Below are positions 52,643 through 60,860 of a stretch of 64,000 nt of DNA, piece by piece; position 1 is the first letter of the stretch, and each line of letters begins with the position of its first letter. The notes beneath the pieces were generated by a model. The model searched no databases. It worked only from the letters and a program-made list of their open reading frames with translations, and was not told where the DNA came from. Location: positions 1-64,000 of the forward strand of contig CAYVRR010000003.1 of NCBI GenBank assembly GCA_964453215.1. The letters are read 5' to 3'. Made by a program: the position numbers and the translations under genes. The stretch is from SABI01 sp964453215. GTDB lineage: Bacteria > Spirochaetota > Spirochaetia > Sphaerochaetales > Sphaerochaetaceae.

Positions 52643-53686
52643 ATGATGAATAAAGAGCGTGTTATCACTATAAAAGATATTGCAAAAAAAGCTGGAGTTT
52701 CAATTTCAGCTGTTTCACTCGCACTAAATGATAAACCAGGTGTAAGTAAGGAGACAAAGCAGAAGATTCTTACGATTTGTTCATCCCTTGGATATAGTGG
52801 AAAAAGTGAAAAGAAGAGCTCATATTCTAAAAAGATTGTAAAAGTTTTAAAAATTCTTCGTCATGGTAAAACAATTAACAACAATCATAGTGTATTTATT
52901 GATACATATATTGATGGAATTAACTCTGGAGCAAAAGAAGTTGGAATTCACCTTGAAATAGGAACCTACGATCAACATGTTCTTTTATCTACCCTTAATG
53001 AGCACATTCTCGAAGATACCCATGTTTTTGGTTATTTGGTTATTGCTACAGAATTGAGCGATCGTGATATTTTAGATCTTCTTTCTACAAACAAACCAAT
53101 GGTATTCATCGATACTTTGAAAAAGAGTATTTTAGCAGATTTTGTAGTGATGAATAATTTTGATGGTATTCATACGATTATTTCAGACCTTGTCGCTAAG
53201 GGGCATAAAGAGATTGGAATGGTAACGAGTTCTGTTCCAACAGAGAATTTCCATGATAGAGAAGAAGCTTTTCATAGTGTAATGAAGATGGTTAATCTTG
53301 AAATCAAGAGTCAGTTTATCATTGATGTTGATTCAACTTTCACTGGAGCATATGAGGGTATGACTTCTTTTTTAATGAATCACCCCCCCCTCCCTACTGC
53401 ATTTTTGGCGGTAAATGATATTGTAGCTTTAGGTTGTATGAAAGCGTTACAAGAGAATGGATATCATATTCCAGATGATGTTTCTATCATTGCGTTTGAT
53501 AATCTTCCTATGGCGTCAATGAGTAACCCACCCCTCACAACGATTGATGTTTCTAAACATGAGATGGGTAAGCAAGCTCTTCGATTATTACTTCAGAAGG
53601 TTGATGCTGTAAAACCATTGCCTCCGATGAAGCTATTAGTAGGTGGATTTCTTGTAGAGAGGGAGAGTGTGAAAACACTTTTATAA
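52643..53686 (+). CDS. LacI-family transcriptional regulator
   Basis: 347 aa. The N-terminal HTH is ITIKDIAKKAGVSISAVSLALNDKPGVSKETKQKIL, the LacI signature. The effector domain follows (GYLVIATELSDRDILDLL, FVVMNNFDGIHTII, TAFLAVNDIVALGCMKALQENGYHIPDDVSIIAFDNLPMASMSNPPLTTIDV). ATG 52643 or 52646, with AGGAA upstream. A run of eight C residues (53383-53390) lies within the coding sequence (His-Pro-Pro-Leu-Pro). Presumed to control the divergent ABC-DhaKL operon. Confidence 0.9.
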   Translation: MMNKERVITIKDIAKKAGVSISAVSLALNDKPGVSKETKQKILTICSSLGYSGKSEKKSSYSKKIVKVLKILRHGKTINNNHSVFIDTYIDGINSGAKEVGIHLEIGTYDQHVLLSTLNEHILEDTHVFGYLVIATELSDRDILDLLSTNKPMVFIDTLKKSILADFVVMNNFDGIHTIISDLVAKGHKEIGMVTSSVPTENFHDREEAFHSVMKMVNLEIKSQFIIDVDSTFTGAYEGMTSFLMNHPPLPTAFLAVNDIVALGCMKALQENGYHIPDDVSIIAFDNLPMASMSNPPLTTIDVSKHEMGKQALRLLLQKVDAVKPLPPMKLLVGGFLVERESVKTLL

Positions 53687-53769
53687 ATTATAGTTTTCTT
53701 ATGAAATGGTAATGAGGTGCCTCTATTTACAAATATGTGACTAATATATTGATGAAAACCTTTATTATA

Positions 53770-54012
53770 TTGACACCAAAAACAAAGGTGTGTACTATTA
53801 AACTTAACAGATACTTAGGCTTCCTTCCATGCCTGAATTTTTTTCGAATTCAGGTAAAGTCAAGTAAATACATGATGGAGAATGTTCAGAGAAAGACGAA
53901 GAAAATTAGATAATTAATGGTACATGTTTCATGTAAATGTCTATCATATCTTTCTTTGGTACCTGTTCTCTTACTATTTATCATGTGTGATATCTAGATT
54001 TTGGAGGGATGC
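53770..54012 (+). promoter_or_regulatory. dxr promoter and ~200-nt leader
   Basis: TTGACA (53770-53775), 17 nt, TACTAT (53793-53798) is a strong promoter. The spacer holds an ACACC/GGTGT inverted repeat. The implied leader to the dxr start is about 200 nt and contains a perfect 8-bp hairpin CCTGAATT / AATTCAGG (53832-53839 and 53847-53854) without a T-tract. Nothing else clear lies in 53687-53769. Confidence 0.55.
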
Positions 54013-55194
54013 ATGCAAGCTAGCGCACATAAAAAGCAGAGAGTAATTTTATTAGGTTGTTCAGGTAGTATCGGTTCTACCGCTCTTCAAGGGCTTGAAA
54101 TGGCTCGAGATCAGTTTGAGGTTGTTGCTATCTCTGTTCACAAGAACACGAAGCGTCTTGTTGAAGTTGCGAAGTCTTGGAATGTTACTAACATCTGTAT
54201 TACTTCCTATAATTACAATCCTCATGATTTAATAGAGATTTCTGATTATACGAGGTTATATACTGGTGAAGATGGTCTTTTAAAGATGATTCAGGATACA
54301 GAAGCTGATGTTGTATTAAATGGTATTTCAGGTTCAGCTGGACTTATTCCCACTTTTATTGCGATAGAGAATCATAAAAATGTTGCCCTCGCAAATAAAG
54401 AGAGTATTGTTATGTCAGGAAAGCTTTTGATGAAAAAAGCAAAGGAGAACAACTGTACTCTTCTTTTTGTTGACTCTGAACATTATGCTCTTCAACAGCT
54501 TGTACAAGCTCACGAGTTAGATCAAGTCGAGAGACTTATCTTAACTGCATCAGGGGGCCCTTTTCGTAATCACTCTCTTGATGAGATGTCCCACATTACT
54601 CCTGAAATGGCAACAAATCATCCTACTTGGAAAATGGGGCCAAAAATTTCTGTTGATTCAGCGACTCTTGCGAACAAGGGGCTTGAGGTGATTGAAGCCT
54701 CCTATTTGTTTAATTTCCCCCCTTCCCACATCGATGTTATTATCCATCATCAAAGTATTATCCATTCTATGGTATTATTAAAATCAGGTGCGATATATTC
54801 TCAAATGTCTCCACCTGATATGACTCTCCCTATTCTTGATTCATTAAGTAATGGGCACATTAAGGTTGAAAATATTGTGAGGCCGCTTGATTTTTCTCAT
54901 CTCACTCTTACGTTCCAACAATATGATAAGACTCGTTTCCCTATGTTGCACTATGCATATACCTGTGCCCACCAGCAAGGTTCATACCCTATTGCATATA
55001 ATAGAGCGAATGAAGATGCGGTAAACTTATTCATTGATAATAAAATTGATTTTCTTTCTATCAGTAAAATAGTTGATGAAGTGCTACAAAAGGATCACTC
55101 ATTTACACCTACATCATTAGATGAAATAATTCAAATCGATGCACTTATTCATCGACGTGTTGTAGAAACATCAAAGAGGTATATTCTTGAATAG
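54013..55194 (+). CDS. dxr: 1-deoxy-D-xylulose 5-phosphate reductoisomerase
   Basis: 393 aa, committed step of the MEP isoprenoid pathway. It has the NADPH motif LLGCSGSIGSTALQG, NGISGSAGL, ALANKESIVMSG, the metal/substrate block FVDSEHYALQQ (usual form SEH-x-AI-x-Q), LTASGGPF, and HPTWKMGPKISVDSATLANKGLEVIEAS. ATG 54013 with GGAGGG 4 nt upstream is preferred over TTG 54001. In Treponema dxr follows cdsA directly; here it has acquired or kept its own promoter. Confidence 0.95.
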   Translation: MQASAHKKQRVILLGCSGSIGSTALQGLEMARDQFEVVAISVHKNTKRLVEVAKSWNVTNICITSYNYNPHDLIEISDYTRLYTGEDGLLKMIQDTEADVVLNGISGSAGLIPTFIAIENHKNVALANKESIVMSGKLLMKKAKENNCTLLFVDSEHYALQQLVQAHELDQVERLILTASGGPFRNHSLDEMSHITPEMATNHPTWKMGPKISVDSATLANKGLEVIEASYLFNFPPSHIDVIIHHQSIIHSMVLLKSGAIYSQMSPPDMTLPILDSLSNGHIKVENIVRPLDFSHLTLTFQQYDKTRFPMLHYAYTCAHQQGSYPIAYNRANEDAVNLFIDNKIDFLSISKIVDEVLQKDHSFTPTSLDEIIQIDALIHRRVVETSKRYILE

Positions 55195-56545
55195 TATGTT
55201 CTCCTTTTTAATAGGTTTTGCTTCTATTGCTTTTATGATTACGATTCATGAAACTGGTCATTATATTGGAGCTAGAATTGCACATATAGATGTTGAAGTT
55301 TTTGCTATTGGCTGGGGTAGAGCAATAAAGAAATGGTATGCTGGTGGTGTAGAGTATAGGATTAATCTCTTTCTTTTGGGGGGATATTGTAAACTTAAGG
55401 GCGCTGATGATTTAATAAGGGCAGTAGAGAATAAAAGTAGTTCTTTTGATAAGAGTGAACAAGGTTCTTTGTTTACAGCCCACCCTTTTAAACGAATAAT
55501 TACCTATATGGGGGGGCCTTTTGTAAATCTTTTATTTGCTTTTATCCTTTTTATCCCTTTTTTCATGCTTGACTATACTGCCATAAGCAATCCTGCAAAG
55601 GTATTACTTACTACTGATTACCCAAGTCTTTATACTGAGATGATCACTAGTGCAAAAGATGCTGGATTACGTAGTGAAGATGTTATTTTAAGCATTGAGG
55701 GGGAAAAAGTTACCTATTTTAGTCAAATTAGTGAATTGGTTAATAAGCACTATAAAAATAAACCTCTTCAAATCCGTGTGTTACGAAACTCGACTGATGT
55801 TCTAACCCTCTCTCTTAACCCCACCTATGATGAATTAAGTGATCGATATATAGTGGGAGTAACAAGTGCAATCACTCCACTCATTGGGGAAGTAACTCCC
55901 CTAACACCAGAACATCTAGTAGGTCTTACCTCTGGTGATACTATTATTCGGGTGAATGGAGTTGACGTTTTATACACTATTGATGTTATCAACGAACTTG
56001 TTACAAGTCCAAATTTTGTAGAATTGGGTGTTATTGATGAAAGTGGTGCAGAAAGATTAGTCTCCTATTCTCCAGAAAAAGATGGGAAAGGAAATCTAAA
56101 AAGTAATATCATCTTTCACACTGATGTGAAGCGTTTTAAGGGACAATCCCTCTTCTTGTCTATATTTTCATCACTCAAGGAGACTTTTTACTCTATCAAA
56201 GAGACTTATCGTCTATTTGGGCAATTGGTGAGGGGAAAGTTTTCTTTTAGTGATTCTCTTGCTGGTCCTGTTCGCATTTCGTATATTATTGGGCAGGTTT
56301 CTAGCTCTGGTGCAAAATCATTTTTACAGCTATTGGCTATGATTAGTATTTCTCTTGGTATTGCTAATCTTTTGCCACTCCCAGGTCTTGATGGAGGAGC
56401 TATTGTATTAAGTGTAATTGAGCTTATACGGAGAAAATCTTTCTCTCCCCAATTATACATTCGTTTTCAAACCTTGGGTGTGGTGTTGTTAGGGATGTTG
56501 ATGTTGGTAGTTCTTTTTAGTGATGCACGGTTTTTGTTATCTTAA
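55187..56545 (+). CDS. rseP: site-2 intramembrane zinc metalloprotease
   Basis: 452 aa, RseP/MmpA family. The zinc site IHETGHYIGARI lies in the first membrane helix, tandem PDZ-like domains occupy roughly residues 120-310, and the third ligand region NLLPLPGLDGGAIVLSVIELI is near the C-terminus. It cleaves anti-sigma factors or signal-peptide remnants. TTG 55187 is favoured because AGAGG lies 7 nt upstream and the frame overlaps the dxr stop; ATG 55196 would leave 16 nt. The stop overlaps dnaB by 4 bp. Confidence 0.93.
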   Translation: MNSMFSFLIGFASIAFMITIHETGHYIGARIAHIDVEVFAIGWGRAIKKWYAGGVEYRINLFLLGGYCKLKGADDLIRAVENKSSSFDKSEQGSLFTAHPFKRIITYMGGPFVNLLFAFILFIPFFMLDYTAISNPAKVLLTTDYPSLYTEMITSAKDAGLRSEDVILSIEGEKVTYFSQISELVNKHYKNKPLQIRVLRNSTDVLTLSLNPTYDELSDRYIVGVTSAITPLIGEVTPLTPEHLVGLTSGDTIIRVNGVDVLYTIDVINELVTSPNFVELGVIDESGAERLVSYSPEKDGKGNLKSNIIFHTDVKRFKGQSLFLSIFSSLKETFYSIKETYRLFGQLVRGKFSFSDSLAGPVRISYIIGQVSSSGAKSFLQLLAMISISLGIANLLPLPGLDGGAIVLSVIELIRRKSFSPQLYIRFQTLGVVLLGMLMLVVLFSDARFLLS

Positions 56546-57927
56546 TGTTTTTCTAGTTCAACAAATTTAACAAGCTGTCGCTGAAATCCCATTTTAATTA
56601 TTCCAGTCTCTCCGTTACGCTGTTTTGCTAAGATTACTTTTGTTTCTTGAACAGCAAATCCATTTAACATGATAACAGGTTCATTTTGCTTTTTATTGTT
56701 TTCTGTGCTTTCAGGATCTACTAAACGATCTCTATGGAGAAGGATTACAACGTCAGCATCTTGTTCTACAGATCCTGATTCTCGTAAGTTTGCTAGGTTT
56801 GGCTCTTTTCCTTCAGCATCTCTAGAGACCTGGGAGAGGGCAACGACTGGGATTTGTAGTTCTCGTGCTAAAGATTTTAGGCTCCTTGAAATCTCAGCGA
56901 CTTGTTCATGCCGAGGAACGTTTGCATTTGATTCAGGGTTTATTAAACTTATGTAGTCAATAAATAAGATTTTTATATCTTTTTCCCTTTTCATTCTTCT
57001 TGCTTGGCTTCTTAGGTCAAATAATTTGATATGAGGAGTATCTTGGATATAGAGTTTTCCTTCATAAATTCTTCCTGCAGCGTCTACTATAGAGTTGGTA
57101 TCTTGGGTTCTTAAAAGAGCTGATCGTATTCGTTTAGAATCTACTTTAGCTTCTGCTGCGAGTATTCTCTCCATGATTGCCATACTTGTCATTTCAGCTG
57201 AGAAAAAGCCAACTGGTATTTTCCGTCTGATTGCGATATCAGAGGCGATAGTGATTGCAAAGGCTGTTTTACCAACAGATGGGCGAGCTCCAATGACGAT
57301 AAACTCACTTGGTTGGAATCCTCCGGTCATATCATCTAGTTGGCTGAATCCCGATTTTATCCCACTAGGGTTTCCATGTTTAATGCGCTCCATAACTAAA
57401 TCAACTGTTGATTTAACTAATACAGAGGCATCTTCATAATTGTCAGCAAAACTTGAGGTTGAATTTTGTAAATCACTAAGAACTCTTTCCCCTTCGTCTA
57501 ACAAGAGGGAAACATCTTTAGATTCATCAAAAATTGATTCATAGAGAGTGCCACTAAATGCGATAAGAGCCCGTCTTAATGATAAAGAGCGGACTATATC
57601 TGCATAATAAATAGCGTTGGTTGTGGTTGGAACGTCACTTGTGAGTGATGCAAGGTAACCCATACCACCAATTAAATCGAGCATATCTGTTTTTTTCAGA
57701 TATTCACTCATAGTAATCAAATCTATTATTTGACCACTATGGTCTTGATGAAATGATATAATGGCATCATAGAGAGCGGCATGAGATGGGATATAGAAAT
57801 CTTCTTTACGAAGAGTCATTATTATCTCATTAAAAGCGTCAGCACTTAAAAGTATTGCACCAAGTACTGCCTTTTCGGCGATCTCATTATGTGGGGGGAC
57901 TCTACCCCCACTGTAAGCTGATGCCAT
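56542..57927 (-). CDS. dnaB: replicative DNA helicase
   Basis: 461 aa. The N-terminal domain is PPHNEIAEKAVLGAILLSADAF; the RecA-like C-terminal domain has Walker A IGARPSVGKTAFAI, Walker B ILFIDYISLI, and the DnaB motif SLKSLARELQIPVVALSQVSR...LRESGSVEQDADVVILLHR. Full length, no intein. Last gene of the rpsF operon, as in Treponema, 7 nt after rplI. Confidence 0.96.
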   Translation of the reverse strand: MASAYSGGRVPPHNEIAEKAVLGAILLSADAFNEIIMTLRKEDFYIPSHAALYDAIISFHQDHSGQIIDLITMSEYLKKTDMLDLIGGMGYLASLTSDVPTTTNAIYYADIVRSLSLRRALIAFSGTLYESIFDESKDVSLLLDEGERVLSDLQNSTSSFADNYEDASVLVKSTVDLVMERIKHGNPSGIKSGFSQLDDMTGGFQPSEFIVIGARPSVGKTAFAITIASDIAIRRKIPVGFFSAEMTSMAIMERILAAEAKVDSKRIRSALLRTQDTNSIVDAAGRIYEGKLYIQDTPHIKLFDLRSQARRMKREKDIKILFIDYISLINPESNANVPRHEQVAEISRSLKSLARELQIPVVALSQVSRDAEGKEPNLANLRESGSVEQDADVVILLHRDRLVDPESTENNKKQNEPVIMLNGFAVQETKVILAKQRNGETGIIKMGFQRQLVKFVELEKH

Positions 57928-57934
57928 TGATCTA

Positions 57935-58525
57935 TTATTCCTCTGTTTGTGGTTCTGAAACTTCTACACTTTCTTCTTTAGCTTCTTCTTTAGCTTTTTC
58001 TTCAGCTGCTGCTTTCATAGCTTCTTTCTTAGCTTTATCTTCAGCTACTTTAGCGTCTAATGCTTCTTGCTTAACTTCTTCTTCGCTCTTTACGATAAGT
58101 TTAACTTGTGCAGATTCTCCTTCATACAATCTAATTCTTACAGAATAATTTCCTGTATTCTTGATTTCATGAGAAGCTACTTCAACTCGTTTTCGCTCAA
58201 TTTCGATACCTTCTTTAGCAAGTGCATCTTGTACCATAGTATTGGTAACTGAACCAAACAATTTACCACTAGCTCCTGCTGAAACGACGATAGTTAGAGT
58301 AAGTTCATTTAATCTATCTCGTGTTGAGGAGGCAGCCTTTCTTTTTTCTTCTTTTCTTTTTTCAATTGCTGCTGCTCTTCCAGCAAATAATGCTTGATTT
58401 GATTTATTAAATATTACAGCAATGTTTTTAGGGAGTAGATAGTTTCGTGCATAGCCGTTTTTAACTACTAAAACATCCCCTTCTTCACCTAGATTTTGTA
58501 CATCTTGGTTTAATATAATTTTCAT
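57935..58525 (-). CDS. rplI: 50S ribosomal protein bL9
   Basis: 196 aa. The N-terminal domain MKIILNQDVQNLGEEGDVLVVKNGYARNYLLPKNIA is typical, as is the central helix. The C-terminal domain includes GSVTNTMVQDAL. The last ~45 residues are a Lys/Glu/Ala-rich tail (KEAMKAAAEEKAKEEAKEE), so it is longer than the usual ~150 aa. Confidence 0.96.
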   Translation of the reverse strand: MKIILNQDVQNLGEEGDVLVVKNGYARNYLLPKNIAVIFNKSNQALFAGRAAAIEKRKEEKRKAASSTRDRLNELTLTIVVSAGASGKLFGSVTNTMVQDALAKEGIEIERKRVEVASHEIKNTGNYSVRIRLYEGESAQVKLIVKSEEEVKQEALDAKVAEDKAKKEAMKAAAEEKAKEEAKEESVEVSEPQTEE

Positions 58526-58537
58526 AAGTTTTTCTCC

Positions 58538-59488
58538 TTACCTGTTCTGTCTATACGCAATCCATGTCTCACTTATTCCCAACAAAGGGAAGCCTAACAC
58601 AAACACTACATTTGCTCCTGGTAGCATCATCAATGCTCCACTTAAAAAGAAGATTCTACTTGGTCTGATGTGGGGGAATTTCTTTACCAAAAAGTTGGCT
58701 CCAATCGAAATACCCTGCACTGCATATAGCAATGCTACCACAGCTGAAACGTTGTAGGCTATACTCTTAATAAGTATAGAATCTGCCAAAAACGATAATA
58801 ATATGAGACTCATTCCTCCTAAAAGGAACCAGATAGCTTCATGGGGAATACTCCATTTTAGCATCCTTTCTTGATACTCGCTATTAAATCGGTTCACAAT
58901 CATCTCACTTATAAAGACTGCTGTCCCAAATTGAGCAACAAAGAACATGAGTCCAATGTTGGTTATGACTGATGTAACGATCTTAGCTAATCCATGTAGA
59001 TCAGTATTTGGTACTTGATTCATCACCACATTTGATGCAAGGGATGATATCAAATTTTGATATACTAATCGGGTATTCACAGCAGATTCGCTGTTACCAC
59101 TAAGCCATATTATTATCAAAAATCCTGAAACAAATGCAAAAAGAGAAGCATATAGTAATTTATAAAACATTCTCTTCTTTTCTGTTGCAATCCACACACC
59201 ACCAGCAATTAGGGTCGAAATTGGTAGATATAATCCTATTATAAGTAATCCAAATCCATCCCCTTTATTAAGTAGGGCTCTTAACTGTATAAAGTGAAAA
59301 GCTATTACAAATAGCATCACTGCAAGGACTAGCATAAGTCCTTTTTGTACAGTTTCCACTTTAGATGAAGCTAATAATAAGACTATTGTTGATAAAAACG
59401 TTGAAGATGTAATCCAATAAAGTGCAATAGCTATTGCTATTGGTATTGCTATTGTTTGTAGTCTCTTATTACTTCTAAGTGGTTCCAT
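58538..59488 (-). CDS. integral membrane protein, DUF2232/YybS-like
   Basis: 316 aa with about eight to nine hydrophobic helices and few charged residues between them. The pattern around FFVAQFGTAVFISEMIVNRF and the final RPSRIFFLSGALMMLPGANVVFVLGFPLLGISETWI resembles the YybS/DUF2232 family (QFG and a late transmembrane pair), which often sits beside rplI/dnaB in bacteria. Function unknown. Gaps to rpsR and rplI are 8 and 12 nt. Confidence 0.72.
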   Translation of the reverse strand: MEPLRSNKRLQTIAIPIAIAIALYWITSSTFLSTIVLLLASSKVETVQKGLMLVLAVMLFVIAFHFIQLRALLNKGDGFGLLIIGLYLPISTLIAGGVWIATEKKRMFYKLLYASLFAFVSGFLIIIWLSGNSESAVNTRLVYQNLISSLASNVVMNQVPNTDLHGLAKIVTSVITNIGLMFFVAQFGTAVFISEMIVNRFNSEYQERMLKWSIPHEAIWFLLGGMSLILLSFLADSILIKSIAYNVSAVVALLYAVQGISIGANFLVKKFPHIRPSRIFFLSGALMMLPGANVVFVLGFPLLGISETWIAYRQNR

Positions 59489-59496
59489 ATCAATAT

Positions 59497-59802
59497 CTAC
59501 TTTCTGTCGAAAGGAAGATATGCGAGCACTCTTGCTCTCTTAATTTCTGTTGTGAGGGCTCTTTGGTGTTTTGCACAGTTTCCAGTAATTCTGCTAGGAA
59601 GGATTTTACCTCTTTCAGTAACATATCTTCTTAACATATCTGGGTTTTTATAATCGGCAGTGAGATTCTGTGTACAGAACTTACACACCTTTTTCTTGAA
59701 AGATCCTCTTTTTGAAGAAAAACGACGGTCTCGAGTATTCGAACCGCTTCGATCTCTGTCGTCTTTGTCATAATTTCTTGAATTATCTTGGTCATCTCGC
59801 AT
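59497..59802 (-). CDS. rpsR: 30S ribosomal protein bS18
   Basis: 101 aa. The conserved core is KKVCKFCTQNLTADYKNPDMLRRYVTERGKILPSRITGNCAKHQRALTTEIKRARVLAYLPF. The CKFC pair and later NC are zinc-type (C+) ligands. The first ~30 residues are an Asp/Arg/Ser-rich extension not found in E. coli S18. Confidence 0.95.
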   Translation of the reverse strand: MRDDQDNSRNYDKDDRDRSGSNTRDRRFSSKRGSFKKKVCKFCTQNLTADYKNPDMLRRYVTERGKILPSRITGNCAKHQRALTTEIKRARVLAYLPFDRK

Positions 59803-59828
59803 GATAGTTATTACTCCTCATCAATTGT

Positions 59829-60317
59829 TTAAAATGGAATATCATCATCAAATTGTTCAGGTCCAGGAAATGAGGGAGCATTATTATAGGAATTATCTCC
59901 AGGTGCTCGATCATTTGTGACTGGTTTAGTACTTCTGTTTTGACTGTATGAACGCTTTTCTGATTGATTCGATTGTGCACTAGGTGCACTTGGGCTAGAT
60001 AATAATTGTATTGAAGAAGCAACAATTTCAACTCGTTGTCTAGGTTGTCCATCTTGTTCCCAACGGTTTTGTCTAAGTTCACCACTTATACACACCTGGG
60101 TACCTTTTGTAAGGGATCTCTCTATATAATGTAGATATTTACCCCATGCTATAACGTTGAAGAAACTTACTTCATCTTCTCTCTGATCGCCTGACCCCTT
60201 AACGCGATTTACAGCGAGTGAAAATTTCCCTAAAGTTCTATCATTGCCAAAGTCTGTGAGCTCTATATCTCGAGTGAGACGCCCTACTAGTACTACGTTG
60301 TTGATGTCGGTTGCCAT
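59829..60317 (-). CDS. ssb: single-stranded DNA-binding protein
   Basis: 162 aa. OB fold: MATDINNVVLVGRLTRDIELTDFGND, VSFFNVIAWGKYLHYIERSLTKGTQVCISGELRQNRWEQDGQPRQRVEIVASSIQLL. A Ser/Asn/Gln-rich linker follows and the acidic tip FDDDIPF that recruits repair proteins. Lies between rpsF and rpsR, as in most bacteria. Confidence 0.96.
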   Translation of the reverse strand: MATDINNVVLVGRLTRDIELTDFGNDRTLGKFSLAVNRVKGSGDQREDEVSFFNVIAWGKYLHYIERSLTKGTQVCISGELRQNRWEQDGQPRQRVEIVASSIQLLSSPSAPSAQSNQSEKRSYSQNRSTKPVTNDRAPGDNSYNNAPSFPGPEQFDDDIPF

Positions 60318-60343
60318 ACAATTTTTCTCCAGTTGTTCTTTTA

Positions 60344-60622
60344 TTAGTCTTTTACAACAAATAAAAACTTCATGATTGGCTGCATTAATCTAAATGTTGA
60401 ACTCATTGTATTGACCACTAGTGGGTCGCAGTTGAGTTCATAATAGTGATAATGTGCCTTATCTTGTTTTCTGATGGGATAAGCGAGAGTTCTAACACCC
60501 ATATCATCATGTTTGATGATTTCTACTTGGTTTGTTGAAAATTCTTTTTCAACAAGCTCAAGACCTTTGCTATTCATTTCCTCATTCGAGTCAAAAATGA
60601 AAGTTAGCTCGTACTGTTTCAT
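60344..60622 (-). CDS. rpsF: 30S ribosomal protein bS6
   Basis: 92 aa. Begins KQYELTFIFDSNEE, with RTLAYPIRKQDKAHYHYYELNCDP and a terminal RLMQPIMKFLFVV. AGGAGGAAC precedes ATG 60622. First gene of rpsF-ssb-rpsR-membrane protein-rplI-dnaB. Confidence 0.94.
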   Translation of the reverse strand: MKQYELTFIFDSNEEMNSKGLELVEKEFSTNQVEIIKHDDMGVRTLAYPIRKQDKAHYHYYELNCDPLVVNTMSSTFRLMQPIMKFLFVVKD

Positions 60623-60649
60623 AGTTCCTCCTTGTGGACTATTTGATCC

Positions 60650-60678
60650 ACTAAACTAAAAGTGGATAAAGAGGTCAA
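60650..60678 (-). promoter_or_regulatory. candidate promoter of the rpsF operon
   Basis: Minus strand: TTGACC (60673-60678), 17 nt, TTTAGT (60650-60655), about 28 nt before the rpsF start. The -10 is weak. It lies between the TnpB element and rpsF, so the operon kept a short native leader. Confidence 0.35.
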
Positions 60679-60689
60679 GAAAACCTAAC

Positions 60690-60860
60690 ATGATGACAAC
60701 AAAGTGTCAAGATGAGTCTATCTCTCTTCTTCATCTATATAGTCCTCAATTTCCTGCTTCATCGAAGAATGCGTCTACATGTTACTGTATATGTCTTACT
60801 TCTTCTCCACAAGCTTACAGGATTACAACAACCCCAAATATTTCAATCCCTCTTTTCTTA
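60690..60860 (-). ncRNA. candidate omega RNA / right end of the TnpB element
   Basis: In IS200/IS605-type elements the guide RNA spans the 3' part of tnpB and the following right end. Here the 130 nt after the tnpB stop have no ORF and contain, on the minus strand, CTTC-GAT-GAAG followed by CAGGAA, a stretch resembling the GAAGCAGGAA I recall near right ends of such elements. Exact ends are not determined. Confidence 0.3.

Noticed and set aside
53832..53854. Perfect 8-bp hairpin upstream of dxr considered as a terminator for the LacI gene
   Set aside because: No T-tract follows on either strand and it lies downstream of the strong dxr promoter, so it is treated as part of the dxr leader.
59792..60085. 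97-codon frame on the same strand as ssb in another phase
   Set aside because: Entirely within ssb and the ssb-rpsR gap; composition reflects the frame-shifted Gln/Asn-rich linker.
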